Source: Bacteroidales bacterium UBA3663 (lineage in GTDB: Bacteria; Bacteroidota; Bacteroidia; Bacteroidales; UBA3663). Taken from it: a stretch of 7,137 bases of DNA. Shown here in pieces: positions 1 through 6,250 of the stretch (within the stretch, counting starts at the first letter, position 1; each line of letters starts with the position of its first letter). Location of the stretch: the NCBI GenBank assembly GCA_002373755.1, contig DFJU01000110.1:1-7137 (forward strand). Direction: 5' to 3'. The notes beneath the pieces were generated by a model. It searched no databases. It was not told where the DNA came from and saw only the letters and a list, made by a program, of their open reading frames with translations. Both the position numbers and the translations under genes were made by a program.

Positions 1-1782
1 TATCAGCCTCGTGTTGACCAACTTGTTAAGGTAGCTCCCAAAATCATCGAAATGGGCTGCTGGGATCGTGTAGAAACCAATGGTGGCGGCTTCGAGCAGG
101 TCAACTTGCTCTACGGCGAGAACCCGAACAAGTCTGTACGCGAATGGACCAAGCCTTTCCATGAGGCAGGTATCCAGACACACATGCTGGATCGTGCCCT
201 CAACGGTCTGCGCATGTTCCCTTGTTCCAAGGATCTGCGCAAACTCTTCTATAAGGTAAAGAAGGCTCAGGGCACCGACATCACCCGCATCTTCTGCGGC
301 TTGAACGACCCTCGCAACGTCATCCCTTCTATCGGCTATGCCAAGGAGGCTGGCATGATTGCACAGGCATCTCTCTGCATCACCTTCTCTCCTATCCACA
401 CCGTCGATTACTACGTTAATTTGGCCAAGACCTTCATCGAGGCAGGCGCTGACGAAATCTGCTTGAAGGATATGGCTGGCATCGGACGTCCAGAGTCATT
501 GGGCAAGATTGTCAAGGGCATCAAGGCCATCAAGAAGGATATCGTCATCCAGTATCACTCACATGCCGGTCCTGGCTTCAACGTTGCCTCTATCCTGGAG
601 GTTGCCAAGGCTGGTTGCGACTATATCGACTGCGGTATGTCACCTCTCTCTTGGGGTACCGGCCACGCCGACATCATCACCGTTCAGGAGATGTTGAAGG
701 ATGCTGGCTTCAAGGTGAAGGACATCAACATGAAGGCTTACATGGAGGTACGTACCATGATCCAGGAGATGATGGACGATTTCCTCGGCTACTATATTCC
801 AGCCCTCAACCACTTGAACAACTCCCTGTTGGTTAAACCTGGTCTGCCTGGCGGTATGATGGGTTCACTCATGACCGACCTGGAGGAGAACCTGGAAGGT
901 CTGAACCGCTGGAAGGAGAAGAACGGTCAGCCAAAGCTCTCGACCGACGAACTCCTCATCAAGCTCTTCGACGAAGTGGCTTATGTATGGCCTCGCGTAG
1001 GTTATCCTTGCTTGGTTACTCCATTCAGCCAGTATGTCAAGAACCTCGCCCTCATGAACGTCATGCAGATGGAGAAGGGCAAGGAGCGTTGGAGCCTCAT
1101 TGCCGACAATATCTGGGATATGATTCTCGGCAAGTCAGGTCAGTTGCCTGGTCCTGTTGCGCCTGAGTTGGTCGAGTTGGCCAAGAGCCAGGGCCGTCAG
1201 TTCGAGACCGAAGATCCTCAGACCTATGCACCTGACTGCCTGGACGAGTTCCGCGCCAAGATGAAGGCCAATGGCTGGGAGTTGGGTCAGGACGACGAAG
1301 AGCTCTTCGAGTACGCTATGCACCCATCGCAGTATGAGGCATACAAGAGCGGCAAGGCTAAGGCCGACTTTGAGGCCGACCTCGCCGAGCGCAAAGCCAA
1401 GAAGGCTTCGGCCGGCACAGGCGCTATCAAGGCTCAGGATCTCAAGGTTACCGTCAATGGCGAGACCTACACCGTAAGCATCGCTCCAAATGATGGCTCT
1501 CAGGCTGCAGCTCCTGCCGCTGCCGGTGCTGCCCCAGTTGCCGCTGGCGAGGGTGCTGATGTGCTCGCTCCACTGGAGGGCAAGTTCTTCCTCGTGAAGA
1601 ATGCATCCGAGGCTCCTGTCAAGGTTGGCGACATGGTCAAGAAGGGCCAGACCATCGGCTACATCGAGGCCATGAAGACCTACAACGCCGTTGCTGCCGA
1701 CTGCGATGGCCAGATTACCGCAATCTTGGTCAACCCGGGCGACAAGGTATTTGAGGATGATCCGATTTTCAAAATCAAGTGA
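1..1782 (+). CDS. oadA: Na+-pumping oxaloacetate decarboxylase alpha subunit (carboxyltransferase + biotin carrier), 5' partial
   Basis: The frame is open from base 1, so the ATG at 52 is internal and the true start lies upstream; 593 residues are visible and perhaps 20-30 are missing (inferred from family length). The protein moves the carboxyl group of oxaloacetate to a biotin; the membrane partner then decarboxylates it and exports Na+. The N-terminal part is a TIM-barrel carboxyltransferase with KDMAG (466-480) and HSHAG (556-570), which carry the family's active-site Lys and metal-binding His-X-His. A conserved C-terminal carboxyltransferase region follows, then an Ala/Pro/Gly-rich linker (about 1501-1557) and a biotinyl domain ending the protein. 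The biotinylation motif EAMKT has its lysine codon at 1675-1677. The adjacent oadB supports a decarboxylase rather than pyruvate carboxylase subunit B, a close relative. Methylmalonyl-CoA decarboxylase alpha is unlikely because it belongs to a different fold family. The last codons and stop lie in a strong hairpin. Confidence 0.93.
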   Translation, partial: YQPRVDQLVKVAPKIIEMGCWDRVETNGGGFEQVNLLYGENPNKSVREWTKPFHEAGIQTHMLDRALNGLRMFPCSKDLRKLFYKVKKAQGTDITRIFCGLNDPRNVIPSIGYAKEAGMIAQASLCITFSPIHTVDYYVNLAKTFIEAGADEICLKDMAGIGRPESLGKIVKGIKAIKKDIVIQYHSHAGPGFNVASILEVAKAGCDYIDCGMSPLSWGTGHADIITVQEMLKDAGFKVKDINMKAYMEVRTMIQEMMDDFLGYYIPALNHLNNSLLVKPGLPGGMMGSLMTDLEENLEGLNRWKEKNGQPKLSTDELLIKLFDEVAYVWPRVGYPCLVTPFSQYVKNLALMNVMQMEKGKERWSLIADNIWDMILGKSGQLPGPVAPELVELAKSQGRQFETEDPQTYAPDCLDEFRAKMKANGWELGQDDEELFEYAMHPSQYEAYKSGKAKADFEADLAERKAKKASAGTGAIKAQDLKVTVNGETYTVSIAPNDGSQAAAPAAAGAAPVAAGEGADVLAPLEGKFFLVKNASEAPVKVGDMVKKGQTIGYIEAMKTYNAVAADCDGQITAILVNPGDKVFEDDPIFKIK

Positions 1783-1809
1783 GCCAAGCTCGCTTGATTT
1801 TGAAAATCG
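1763..1809 (+). other. Long hairpin spanning the oadA stop codon
   Basis: Bases 1763-1784 pair with 1788-1809 around a three-base loop (CAA), giving 22 bp with one G-U pair. The left arm encodes the last residues of OadA and contains its TGA stop. The right arm is noncoding and is nearly an inverted copy of the end of the gene. No T tract follows on the + strand, so it is not a standard intrinsic terminator. It could act as an mRNA-stabilising or RNase III-processed structure between oadA and the downstream genes; that role is inferred. Its last base is also the first base of the left inverted repeat around the four-helix-bundle gene. Confidence 0.8.
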
Positions 1810-1836
1810 AATTACAAATTACTAATTACAGATTAC
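1809..1836 (+). repeat. Left inverted repeat (four ATTAC heptamers)
   Basis: This arm reads as four heptamers of form ATTACNN starting at 1811, 1818, 1825 and 1832. It is complementary to 2230-2257 over all 28 positions; the only non-Watson-Crick position is G1831 opposite T2235, which would be a G-U pair in RNA. Pairing may continue inward weakly (1838-1840 with 2226-2228) after one mismatch. Confidence 0.9.
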
Positions 1837-1845
1837 CTCTTTCGC

Positions 1846-2214
1846 ATGAAAGAAGAAAATGTTGTAATGAGTAAGGCCGAAGAATTTGCCATTCGCATCT
1901 GCAACCTATATAGCTATCTCTATGACAATAAGAAAGAAACTATAATCAGCAAGCAGATTATGCGCTCAGGCACATCCATCGGAGCAAACATTGCTGAAGC
2001 TGTTTTTGCTGAGTCGCCATCCGACTTCGTCCACAAACTGCGGATTGCAAGGAAAGAGGCGAACGAAACCAAATATTGGCTCAGACTATTGTCCCGCTCG
2101 AACAAACTGACTGAATCGGAATTCGAATCATTGCACAACGACTGTGACGGATTGCTGAGGATGTTGAGCAAAATCATCCTGACTTGCGATGCGAAACAGG
2201 GAGTCAATGAATAG
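1846..2214 (+). CDS. Four-helix-bundle protein of the S23 / 23S rRNA IVS-encoded (IVP-like) family
   Basis: The 122-residue product is the usual length for this family and almost entirely helical. Family signatures are RSGTSIGANIAEA at residues 40-52, following a helix with FAIRICNLYSYL (14-25), and a third helix with KEANETKYWLRLL (70-82), followed by a C-terminal helix ending the bundle. I chose the ATG at 1846 because relatives begin with a similar Met-Lys-Glu-Glu-Asn stretch. The ATG at 1867 (residue 8) is an alternative, preceded by a purine-rich run. Related proteins are encoded inside 23S rRNA intervening sequences and resemble the Avd accessory protein of diversity-generating retroelements. 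Such bundles are oligomeric and probably bind nucleic acid, but the cellular role of stand-alone copies is not settled. No reverse transcriptase or rRNA is visible nearby. It is flanked by inverted repeats and interrupts oadA-oadB. It lacks a signal peptide and is presumably cytoplasmic. Confidence 0.9.
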   Translation: MKEENVVMSKAEEFAIRICNLYSYLYDNKKETIISKQIMRSGTSIGANIAEAVFAESPSDFVHKLRIARKEANETKYWLRLLSRSNKLTESEFESLHNDCDGLLRMLSKIILTCDAKQGVNE

Positions 2215-2229
2215 TGTCGGCACACGGAA

Positions 2230-2257
2230 GTAATTTGTAATTAGTAATTTGTAATTC
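2230..2257 (+). repeat. Right inverted repeat (four GTAATTN heptamers)
   Basis: This arm consists of four heptamers of form GTAATTN at 2230, 2237, 2244 and 2251 and is the complement of 1809-1836. It lies 15 bases after the four-helix-bundle stop codon and 24 bases before the oadB start. Confidence 0.9.
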
Positions 2258-2275
2258 AAAAAATTTAATTTTTTG
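2257..2275 (+). other. A/T-only palindrome in the oadB leader
   Basis: Seven bases (CAAAAAA, 2257-2263) are complementary to TTTTTTG (2269-2275) around a short TTTAA loop. The stem is almost pure A-T and thus weak. The oadB ATG follows at 2282, with no Shine-Dalgarno sequence; A/T-rich unstructured leaders are common in Bacteroidetes. It may simply be a low-complexity leader rather than a functional hairpin. Confidence 0.3.
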
Positions 2276-2281
2276 TAAAAA

Positions 2282-3628
2282 ATGGACTTCAGTACAATTT
2301 TTGAAAAATTATATGAGATGACCGCGTTCAGCAACATTGCGGCTGAACCGACATTCCTCATCATGTATGCGCTCGGCTTCCTGTTCCTCTATCTGGGCAT
2401 CGCCAAGCACTACGAGCCATTGCTGCTCATTCCGATTGCGATGGGCATCCTGTTGGCCAACTTCCCAGGCGGCGAAATGGGTGTCTATGGCGCTACCGAT
2501 CTGGTCATCAACGGCATCAACTATCACAATGCCATCACTTTGTCCGATGGTTCATTGGCCAACTCCTTCCTTGCCACATTGAAGGACGGCACACAGGCAT
2601 ACATCTACGGCGATCCTGTCACAAAGATTCCGTTCGACGTATATCACTGCTCACTGCCACAGATTGCTCACGATCTCGGCCTGATGAACATGATCTACTA
2701 CTGGCTCATCAAGACCGGTTTCATCCCACCGGTAATCTTCATGGGCGTAGGTGCCATGACCGACTTCGGTCCAATGCTCCGCAACCTGAAGCTCGCCATC
2801 TTCGGCGCTGCTGCACAGATTGGTATCTTCAGCGTCATTCTGGTAGCCGTCGGTTCGGGCGCATTCACTCCGCAGGAGGCCGGAGCGCTCGGCATCATCG
2901 GTGGTGCCGATGGTCCTACTGCCATCTACACTACCATCAAACTGGCTCCTCACCTCCTTGGCCCTATCGCCATTGCCGCCTACTCGTACATGGCATTGGT
3001 TCCAGTCATCATCCCATTGGTCGTAAAACTCTGCTGCACCAAGAAGGAGCTGGAAATCAACATGAAGGAGCAGGACAAGCTCTATCCAAACACGTTGCAG
3101 ATCAAGAATCTGCGCGTAGCGAAAATCATCTTCCCGATTTTCGTAACCGTGCTGGTTGCCATCATCGTTCCATCGGCCGTATCGCTGATCGGTATGCTGA
3201 TGTTCGGTAACCTGATCAAGGAAATTGGTTCGGACACAAGCCGTATCGCCGACACTGCATCCAACGCACTGATGAACATTGCGACCATCTTCCTGGGTCT
3301 CTCTGTAGGCGCCACGATGACCGTGCAGTCGTTCCTCAACTGGCAGACAATCGGCATCGTAGCCGGCGGTTTCTGCGCATTCGCAGTCTCTATCGCAGGT
3401 GGTATCCTCCTTGTAAAGCTGTTCAACGTATTCTCCAAGAAGAAGATCAACCCGCTTGTCGGCGCCTGCGGTCTGTCGGCCGTACCAATGGCAAGTCGCG
3501 TAGCAAACGACATCGCAACGAAAATCAATCCGAAAAACAATATATTGAACTATTGCATGTCGGCCAACATCTCAGGAGTCATCGGATCTGCTGTTGCGGC
3601 CGGCGTATTGATTGCTTTCCTTCGATAA
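2282..3628 (+). CDS. oadB: Na+-translocating decarboxylase beta subunit (membrane Na+ pump)
   Basis: This 448-residue integral membrane protein takes carboxybiotin from the alpha subunit, decarboxylates it and couples the reaction to Na+ export. It has many hydrophobic segments, starting with one around residues 25-60. Conserved blocks are FMGVGAMTDFGP (153-164), GGADGPT (207-213), IFLGLSVGA, INPLVGACGLSAVPM (389-403) and a C-terminal N-I-S-G...S-A-V-A-A-G stretch. Asp210, Asn390 and Ser399 align by motif with Asp203, Asn373 and Ser382, the functional residues of the Klebsiella OadB pump. The length is close to Klebsiella OadB (about 433 residues). The ATG at 2282 opens the expected N-terminus. 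It would normally follow oadA closely, but the S23-like unit lies between. No gamma subunit gene is visible in the window. The product could serve another biotin decarboxylase, but the adjacent alpha subunit makes oxaloacetate the best guess. Confidence 0.95.
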   Translation: MDFSTIFEKLYEMTAFSNIAAEPTFLIMYALGFLFLYLGIAKHYEPLLLIPIAMGILLANFPGGEMGVYGATDLVINGINYHNAITLSDGSLANSFLATLKDGTQAYIYGDPVTKIPFDVYHCSLPQIAHDLGLMNMIYYWLIKTGFIPPVIFMGVGAMTDFGPMLRNLKLAIFGAAAQIGIFSVILVAVGSGAFTPQEAGALGIIGGADGPTAIYTTIKLAPHLLGPIAIAAYSYMALVPVIIPLVVKLCCTKKELEINMKEQDKLYPNTLQIKNLRVAKIIFPIFVTVLVAIIVPSAVSLIGMLMFGNLIKEIGSDTSRIADTASNALMNIATIFLGLSVGATMTVQSFLNWQTIGIVAGGFCAFAVSIAGGILLVKLFNVFSKKKINPLVGACGLSAVPMASRVANDIATKINPKNNILNYCMSANISGVIGSAVAAGVLIAFLR

Positions 3629-3645
3629 ACAAAAATTTCGATTCG

Positions 3646-5547
3646 ATGCAAAAAATCCTTACAATCGGGCTGCTGTGGACTCTCTCTGCAGCAGCCTTTT
3701 CGCAAACTGCCTATCAGTTGGACAACATGTCCACCGAGTTTCTGAACCGAGGTCTTGTGGCGATGCGTCAGACGGAAGACAGCATGTCCGTCTCGTGGCG
3801 ACTATTGCGCGACGACCCCGAAAGTGTAACCTTCGACCTCATTGCCGAGGGAAAGACATTGGCCAAAAACACATCGGCCACCTACATCAAGCTTTCCACG
3901 AAGGAATTTGACTTTTCACGGCCAATAACCTTCACCGTGCGCGCCCACAGCAAGAAGGGCAAGGTGGCCGATGCGCTGCAAGAGGCGACCTACACACTGC
4001 CGGCCAATGCTCCATTGGGCTACATCGACATTCCGCTGGACAAACCAGAAGACGGCTGGTTCGACCTCTACACGAGCTATAGCTATTCGGCCAACGACTG
4101 CACTGTGGCCGATGTGGATGGCGACGGCGAACTGGAAATCATCTTGAAATGGGACCCGTCAAACGCCCACGACAACTCGCACAACGGACGCACAGGCAAC
4201 GTCTTCGTCGATTGCTACAAAATCTCGAACGGCAAGCCTTCTGGCCAAAAGTACCTTTGGCGCATTGACCTCGGACAAAACATCCGCGCCGGTGCCCACT
4301 ACACGCAAATCATGGCTGCCGACCTCGATGGCGACGGCAAGGCCGAAATCGTCATGAAGACGGCCGATGGGACAATCGACGGCAAAGGCAAGGTGATTGG
4401 CGACAGCTCGGCCTGCTGGGTGAACGAATTCGGCCACATCAATGCCGGTCCGGAATATCTCACCGTGTTCAGCGGCGAGACGGGCGAGGCTCTCTACACC
4501 ACCGACTACGTGCCCGAACGCGGCGCAGCTGGCCTGTGGGGCGACCTCAAGTCGAACCGCAGCGAACGCTATCTGGCGTGCGTGGCCTATCTGGGAAATA
4601 CATCGGCCAAGACGGGCAAACTGCTGCCATCGGTCGTCATGTGCCGTGGCTACTACACCCGCGTAGCAATTGTGGCGTGGGACTGGGACGGCCGCGAACT
4701 GAAGCAGCGATGGTTCTTCGACAGCTACGAGGGTGCAACATTGGCCGACAAAGGCACGAAATGGATTGTCGAAAAACCCGGTCCGTGGGGCGACTTCTCA
4801 GGTCAGGGCGACCATTCTCTGGCCGTGGCCGATGTCGATGCCGACGGATTGGACGAAATCATCTACGGCTCGTGCACCATCGACCATAACGGCAAAGGCC
4901 TGTATTCCACGAAGTTGGGACACGGCGACGCGATGCACGTCACGCAATTCCTGCCCAACGACGACCAACTCTACGTCTGGCAATGCCACGAAGTGCACGG
5001 CACCGGTTCGACGCTGCGCAACGCACGCACGGGCGAAATCCTGTTCCAGATTCACTACGCGGGCGATTGTGGCCGATGCATGGCTGCCGACATCGACCCG
5101 ACCAACCCAGGCGTCGAAATGTGGTCGCTCTGCACCGATGGCATCCGCAACTACAAGGGAGAACTGCTCTCCAACCCGCAGGGGCTGTCGTACAACATGG
5201 GCGTCTGGTGGGACGGCGACACGCTACGCGAATTGTTGGACAAAACCACAATCACGAAGTACGACTGGACGAACAAGAGCATCAAGACCGTCACCCGGTT
5301 TGAGGGCGTACACAGCAACAACGGCACCAAAGCCGTCCCTGCGCTGCAAGGCGACCTGCTGGGAGATTGGCGCGAGGAAGTGCTGCTGCCATCGCTCGAC
5401 AATGAGCATCTGTACCTGTTCATGACGCCCTACGAGACATCCTACCGCTTCACCACGCTGCTGCAGGACGTTCCCTACCGCCACACGCTCACCGTGCAGA
5501 ACGTCGGCTACAACCAGCCGACCCAGCTCAGCCATCCACTGAAGTGA
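3646..5547 (+). CDS. Secreted rhamnogalacturonan lyase, PL11-type
   Basis: The 633-residue product starts at ATG 3646 with a signal peptide (Lys3, a hydrophobic stretch, Ala-Ala-Ala-Phe-Ser then Gln; cleavage likely after residue 19). It has no lipobox Cys. The same frame is open back to 3553 inside oadB, but that extension would bury the signal peptide. A beta-rich, fibronectin-III-like domain (about 20-130) precedes a large domain like the eight-bladed beta-propeller of Bacillus YesW/YesX. Calcium-binding-type Asp loops recur: DVDGDGELE (156-164), DLDGDGKAE (226-234) and DVDADGLDE (396-404). The C-terminus keeps the family's QNVGYNQP. PL11 enzymes cleave the rhamnose-galacturonate backbone of pectin by beta-elimination; whether this one is endo- or exo-acting cannot be told. 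The length fits the family. It lies 17 bases after oadB and 27 before rhaM, consistent with rhamnose-polymer use. Confidence 0.9.
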   Translation: MQKILTIGLLWTLSAAAFSQTAYQLDNMSTEFLNRGLVAMRQTEDSMSVSWRLLRDDPESVTFDLIAEGKTLAKNTSATYIKLSTKEFDFSRPITFTVRAHSKKGKVADALQEATYTLPANAPLGYIDIPLDKPEDGWFDLYTSYSYSANDCTVADVDGDGELEIILKWDPSNAHDNSHNGRTGNVFVDCYKISNGKPSGQKYLWRIDLGQNIRAGAHYTQIMAADLDGDGKAEIVMKTADGTIDGKGKVIGDSSACWVNEFGHINAGPEYLTVFSGETGEALYTTDYVPERGAAGLWGDLKSNRSERYLACVAYLGNTSAKTGKLLPSVVMCRGYYTRVAIVAWDWDGRELKQRWFFDSYEGATLADKGTKWIVEKPGPWGDFSGQGDHSLAVADVDADGLDEIIYGSCTIDHNGKGLYSTKLGHGDAMHVTQFLPNDDQLYVWQCHEVHGTGSTLRNARTGEILFQIHYAGDCGRCMAADIDPTNPGVEMWSLCTDGIRNYKGELLSNPQGLSYNMGVWWDGDTLRELLDKTTITKYDWTNKSIKTVTRFEGVHSNNGTKAVPALQGDLLGDWREEVLLPSLDNEHLYLFMTPYETSYRFTTLLQDVPYRHTLTVQNVGYNQPTQLSHPLK

Positions 5548-5574
5548 GTATTCACCAACTAAATCTTAAAAATC

Positions 5575-5889
5575 ATGAGAAGAGAAGCATTTAAAATGTT
5601 CCTGAATCCGGGACAAAAGGAAGAGTACAAACGTCGTCACCAGAATCTCTTTCCCGAGCTGCGCCGACTGCTCAGCGAATCGGGCGTGAGGAACTACAGC
5701 ATCTATCTGGACGAGGACACCAACACGCTCTACGCCTACCAGGAGCTTGAGGGCGACGGTGGCAGCCAGGACCTCGGCGCGACGGAAATCTGCCAGAAAT
5801 GGTGGGCCTACATGGCCGACATCATGGTGTGCAATCCCGACAACAGCCCAGTCAGCATCCCGCTGCCCGAGATGTTCCACATGGATTGA
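5575..5889 (+). CDS. rhaM: L-rhamnose mutarotase
   Basis: The 104-residue product has exactly the length of E. coli RhaM and aligns with it without gaps when compared from memory. The active-site residues Tyr18, His22 and Tyr41 are present, as are the tandem tryptophans (76-77) and the NPDNSPV stretch (87-93). RhaM interconverts the alpha and beta anomers of L-rhamnose, supplying the anomer used by rhamnose isomerase; it is a cytoplasmic dimer of ferredoxin-like fold. It has no signal peptide. It follows the rhamnogalacturonan lyase by 27 bases in the same direction, so co-transcription is likely, and a strong terminator follows 22 bases after its stop. No other rhamnose genes (isomerase, kinase, aldolase, permease) lie in the window. 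Confidence 0.96.
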   Translation: MRREAFKMFLNPGQKEEYKRRHQNLFPELRRLLSESGVRNYSIYLDEDTNTLYAYQELEGDGGSQDLGATEICQKWWAYMADIMVCNPDNSPVSIPLPEMFHMD

Positions 5890-5911
5890 CGACGCACGCA
5901 AACAACCGACA

Positions 5912-5958
5912 AAAAAAGGATATAATGTTTTGAAAATTTGAACATTATATCCTTTTTT
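5912..5958. terminator. Bidirectional intrinsic terminator after rhaM
   Basis: Bases 5912-5929 are complementary to 5941-5958: six A, GG, then an A/T-rich segment pairing with its complement, CC and six T. This gives an 18-bp stem with a loop of about ten bases. A runs on one side and T runs on the other let it end transcription from rhaM on the + strand. It would also stop any read-through from the converging minus-strand genes. Confidence 0.88.
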
Positions 5959-6014
5959 GTATTGAGCGACGATTCAACCCATCAAGACATCTAACATTTC
6001 CAAAATTGGCTCCC

Positions 6015-6058
6015 AAAAATCCCGAAGGGTTGATCGATTGTCTCGTCTTCCCTTCGGG
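6015..6058 (-). terminator. Intrinsic terminator of the minus-strand operon
   Basis: CCCGAAGGG (6021-6029) and CCCTTCGGG (6050-6058) form a 9-bp GC-rich stem, plus a T-A pair at 6020/6059, around a 20-base loop. Read on the minus strand the stem is followed at once by ATTTTT (6015-6020), a short U tract. It lies 27 bases past the stop of the 54-codon gene. The large loop is unusual, so efficiency is uncertain; the second terminator at 5912-5958 backs it up. Confidence 0.7.
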
Positions 6059-6085
6059 AGTTGGTTTATAAAATGTAGTGTGGTT

Positions 6086-6250
6086 TTACCGCTGTTCATA
6101 CTCGTCCCAATCGCTGCGACGACGGGCAGCATCGGCCGTACCGACACCGCCGATGGGGATTTCGCCGCCGCCCGGGATGCTGTTGGCAATCACGCCCTCG
6201 GTCGAGATTTCATAGACCTCGATGGCCGGTTTATTGTAGGCTCGTCTCAT
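6086..6250 (-). CDS. Small protein (54 aa), translationally coupled to the surface-protein gene
   Basis: The minus frame from ATG (6250-6248) to TAA (6088-6086) encodes 54 residues. Its ATG shares bases with the TGA of the upstream gene (ATGA), a classic arrangement for translational coupling, and a terminator follows. The N-terminus reads Met-Arg-Arg-Ala-Tyr-Asn-Lys-Pro-Ala-Ile-Glu-Val-Tyr-Glu, then TEGVIANS (residues 17-24), a Gly-rich middle (PGGGEIPIGGVG, 26-37), and a charged end with RRR (43-45) and SDWDEYEQR (46-54). From memory, this resembles short Bacteroidales hypothetical proteins that start with a Tyr-x-Lys-Pro-x-x-x-Val stretch and end in an acidic, Trp-containing tail. Function is unknown. 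It has no signal peptide or membrane segment. A secreted or processed peptide cannot be excluded because of the Gly-Gly pairs. Confidence 0.72.
   Translation of the reverse strand: MRRAYNKPAIEVYEISTEGVIANSIPGGGEIPIGGVGTADAARRRSDWDEYEQR

Larger units (their letters stand above)
1809..2257 (+). mobile_element. Putative IVS-like element: S23-type gene between 28-base inverted repeats
   Basis: A 449-base unit starts and ends with complementary 28-base arms (1809-1836 and 2230-2257) and contains one complete gene on the + strand with little else: 9 bases from left arm to ATG, 15 from stop to right arm. The gene belongs to the family encoded in intervening sequences of bacterial 23S rRNA, which also sit at the base of a long RNA stem. 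The unit separates oadA from oadB, which usually lie close together, and looks more A/T-rich than either. No recombinase or reverse transcriptase is inside and no target-site duplication is evident, so mobility is inferred and would need trans-acting functions. Confidence 0.5.

Noticed and set aside
52..54. ATG at 52 as the start of oadA
   Set aside because: The same frame is open to base 1 and encodes residues (YQPRVDQLVKVAPKIIE) that belong to the conserved family N-terminus, so the gene begins upstream.
1763..1809. Intrinsic terminator after oadA
   Set aside because: The stem is strong but is followed by GAATTAC-type sequence with no T tract on either strand side, so it is listed as a hairpin only.
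1809..2257. Diversity-generating retroelement or true 23S rRNA intervening sequence
   Set aside because: No reverse transcriptase, template/variable repeat pair or rRNA sequence is visible; only the accessory-type four-helix-bundle gene is present.
1800..2270. Target-site duplication flanking the inverted repeats
   Set aside because: The bases just outside the arms (…GAAAATC on the left, AAAAAATTT on the right) share only A-rich character, not a convincing direct repeat.
3082..3540. 152-codon minus-strand open frame opposite oadB
   Set aside because: It lies fully antisense to a well-conserved membrane protein gene, resembles no family I know, and follows from that gene's codon use.
3553..3645. 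Upstream start of the lyase gene at 3553, overlapping oadB
   Set aside because: It would place 31 unrelated residues before a clean signal peptide that starts at 3646; overlap with the oadB coding end is better explained as chance.
4733..5425. 230-codon + strand frame inside the lyase gene
   Set aside because: Its product is a low-complexity Thr/Arg/Ser/Ala/Cys-rich shadow of the real frame, which has signal peptide and family motifs.
5974..6189. 71-codon minus-strand frame overlapping the 54-codon gene
   Set aside because: It runs through the minus-strand terminator hairpin, and the alternative frame has the ATGA coupling and a stop before the hairpin.
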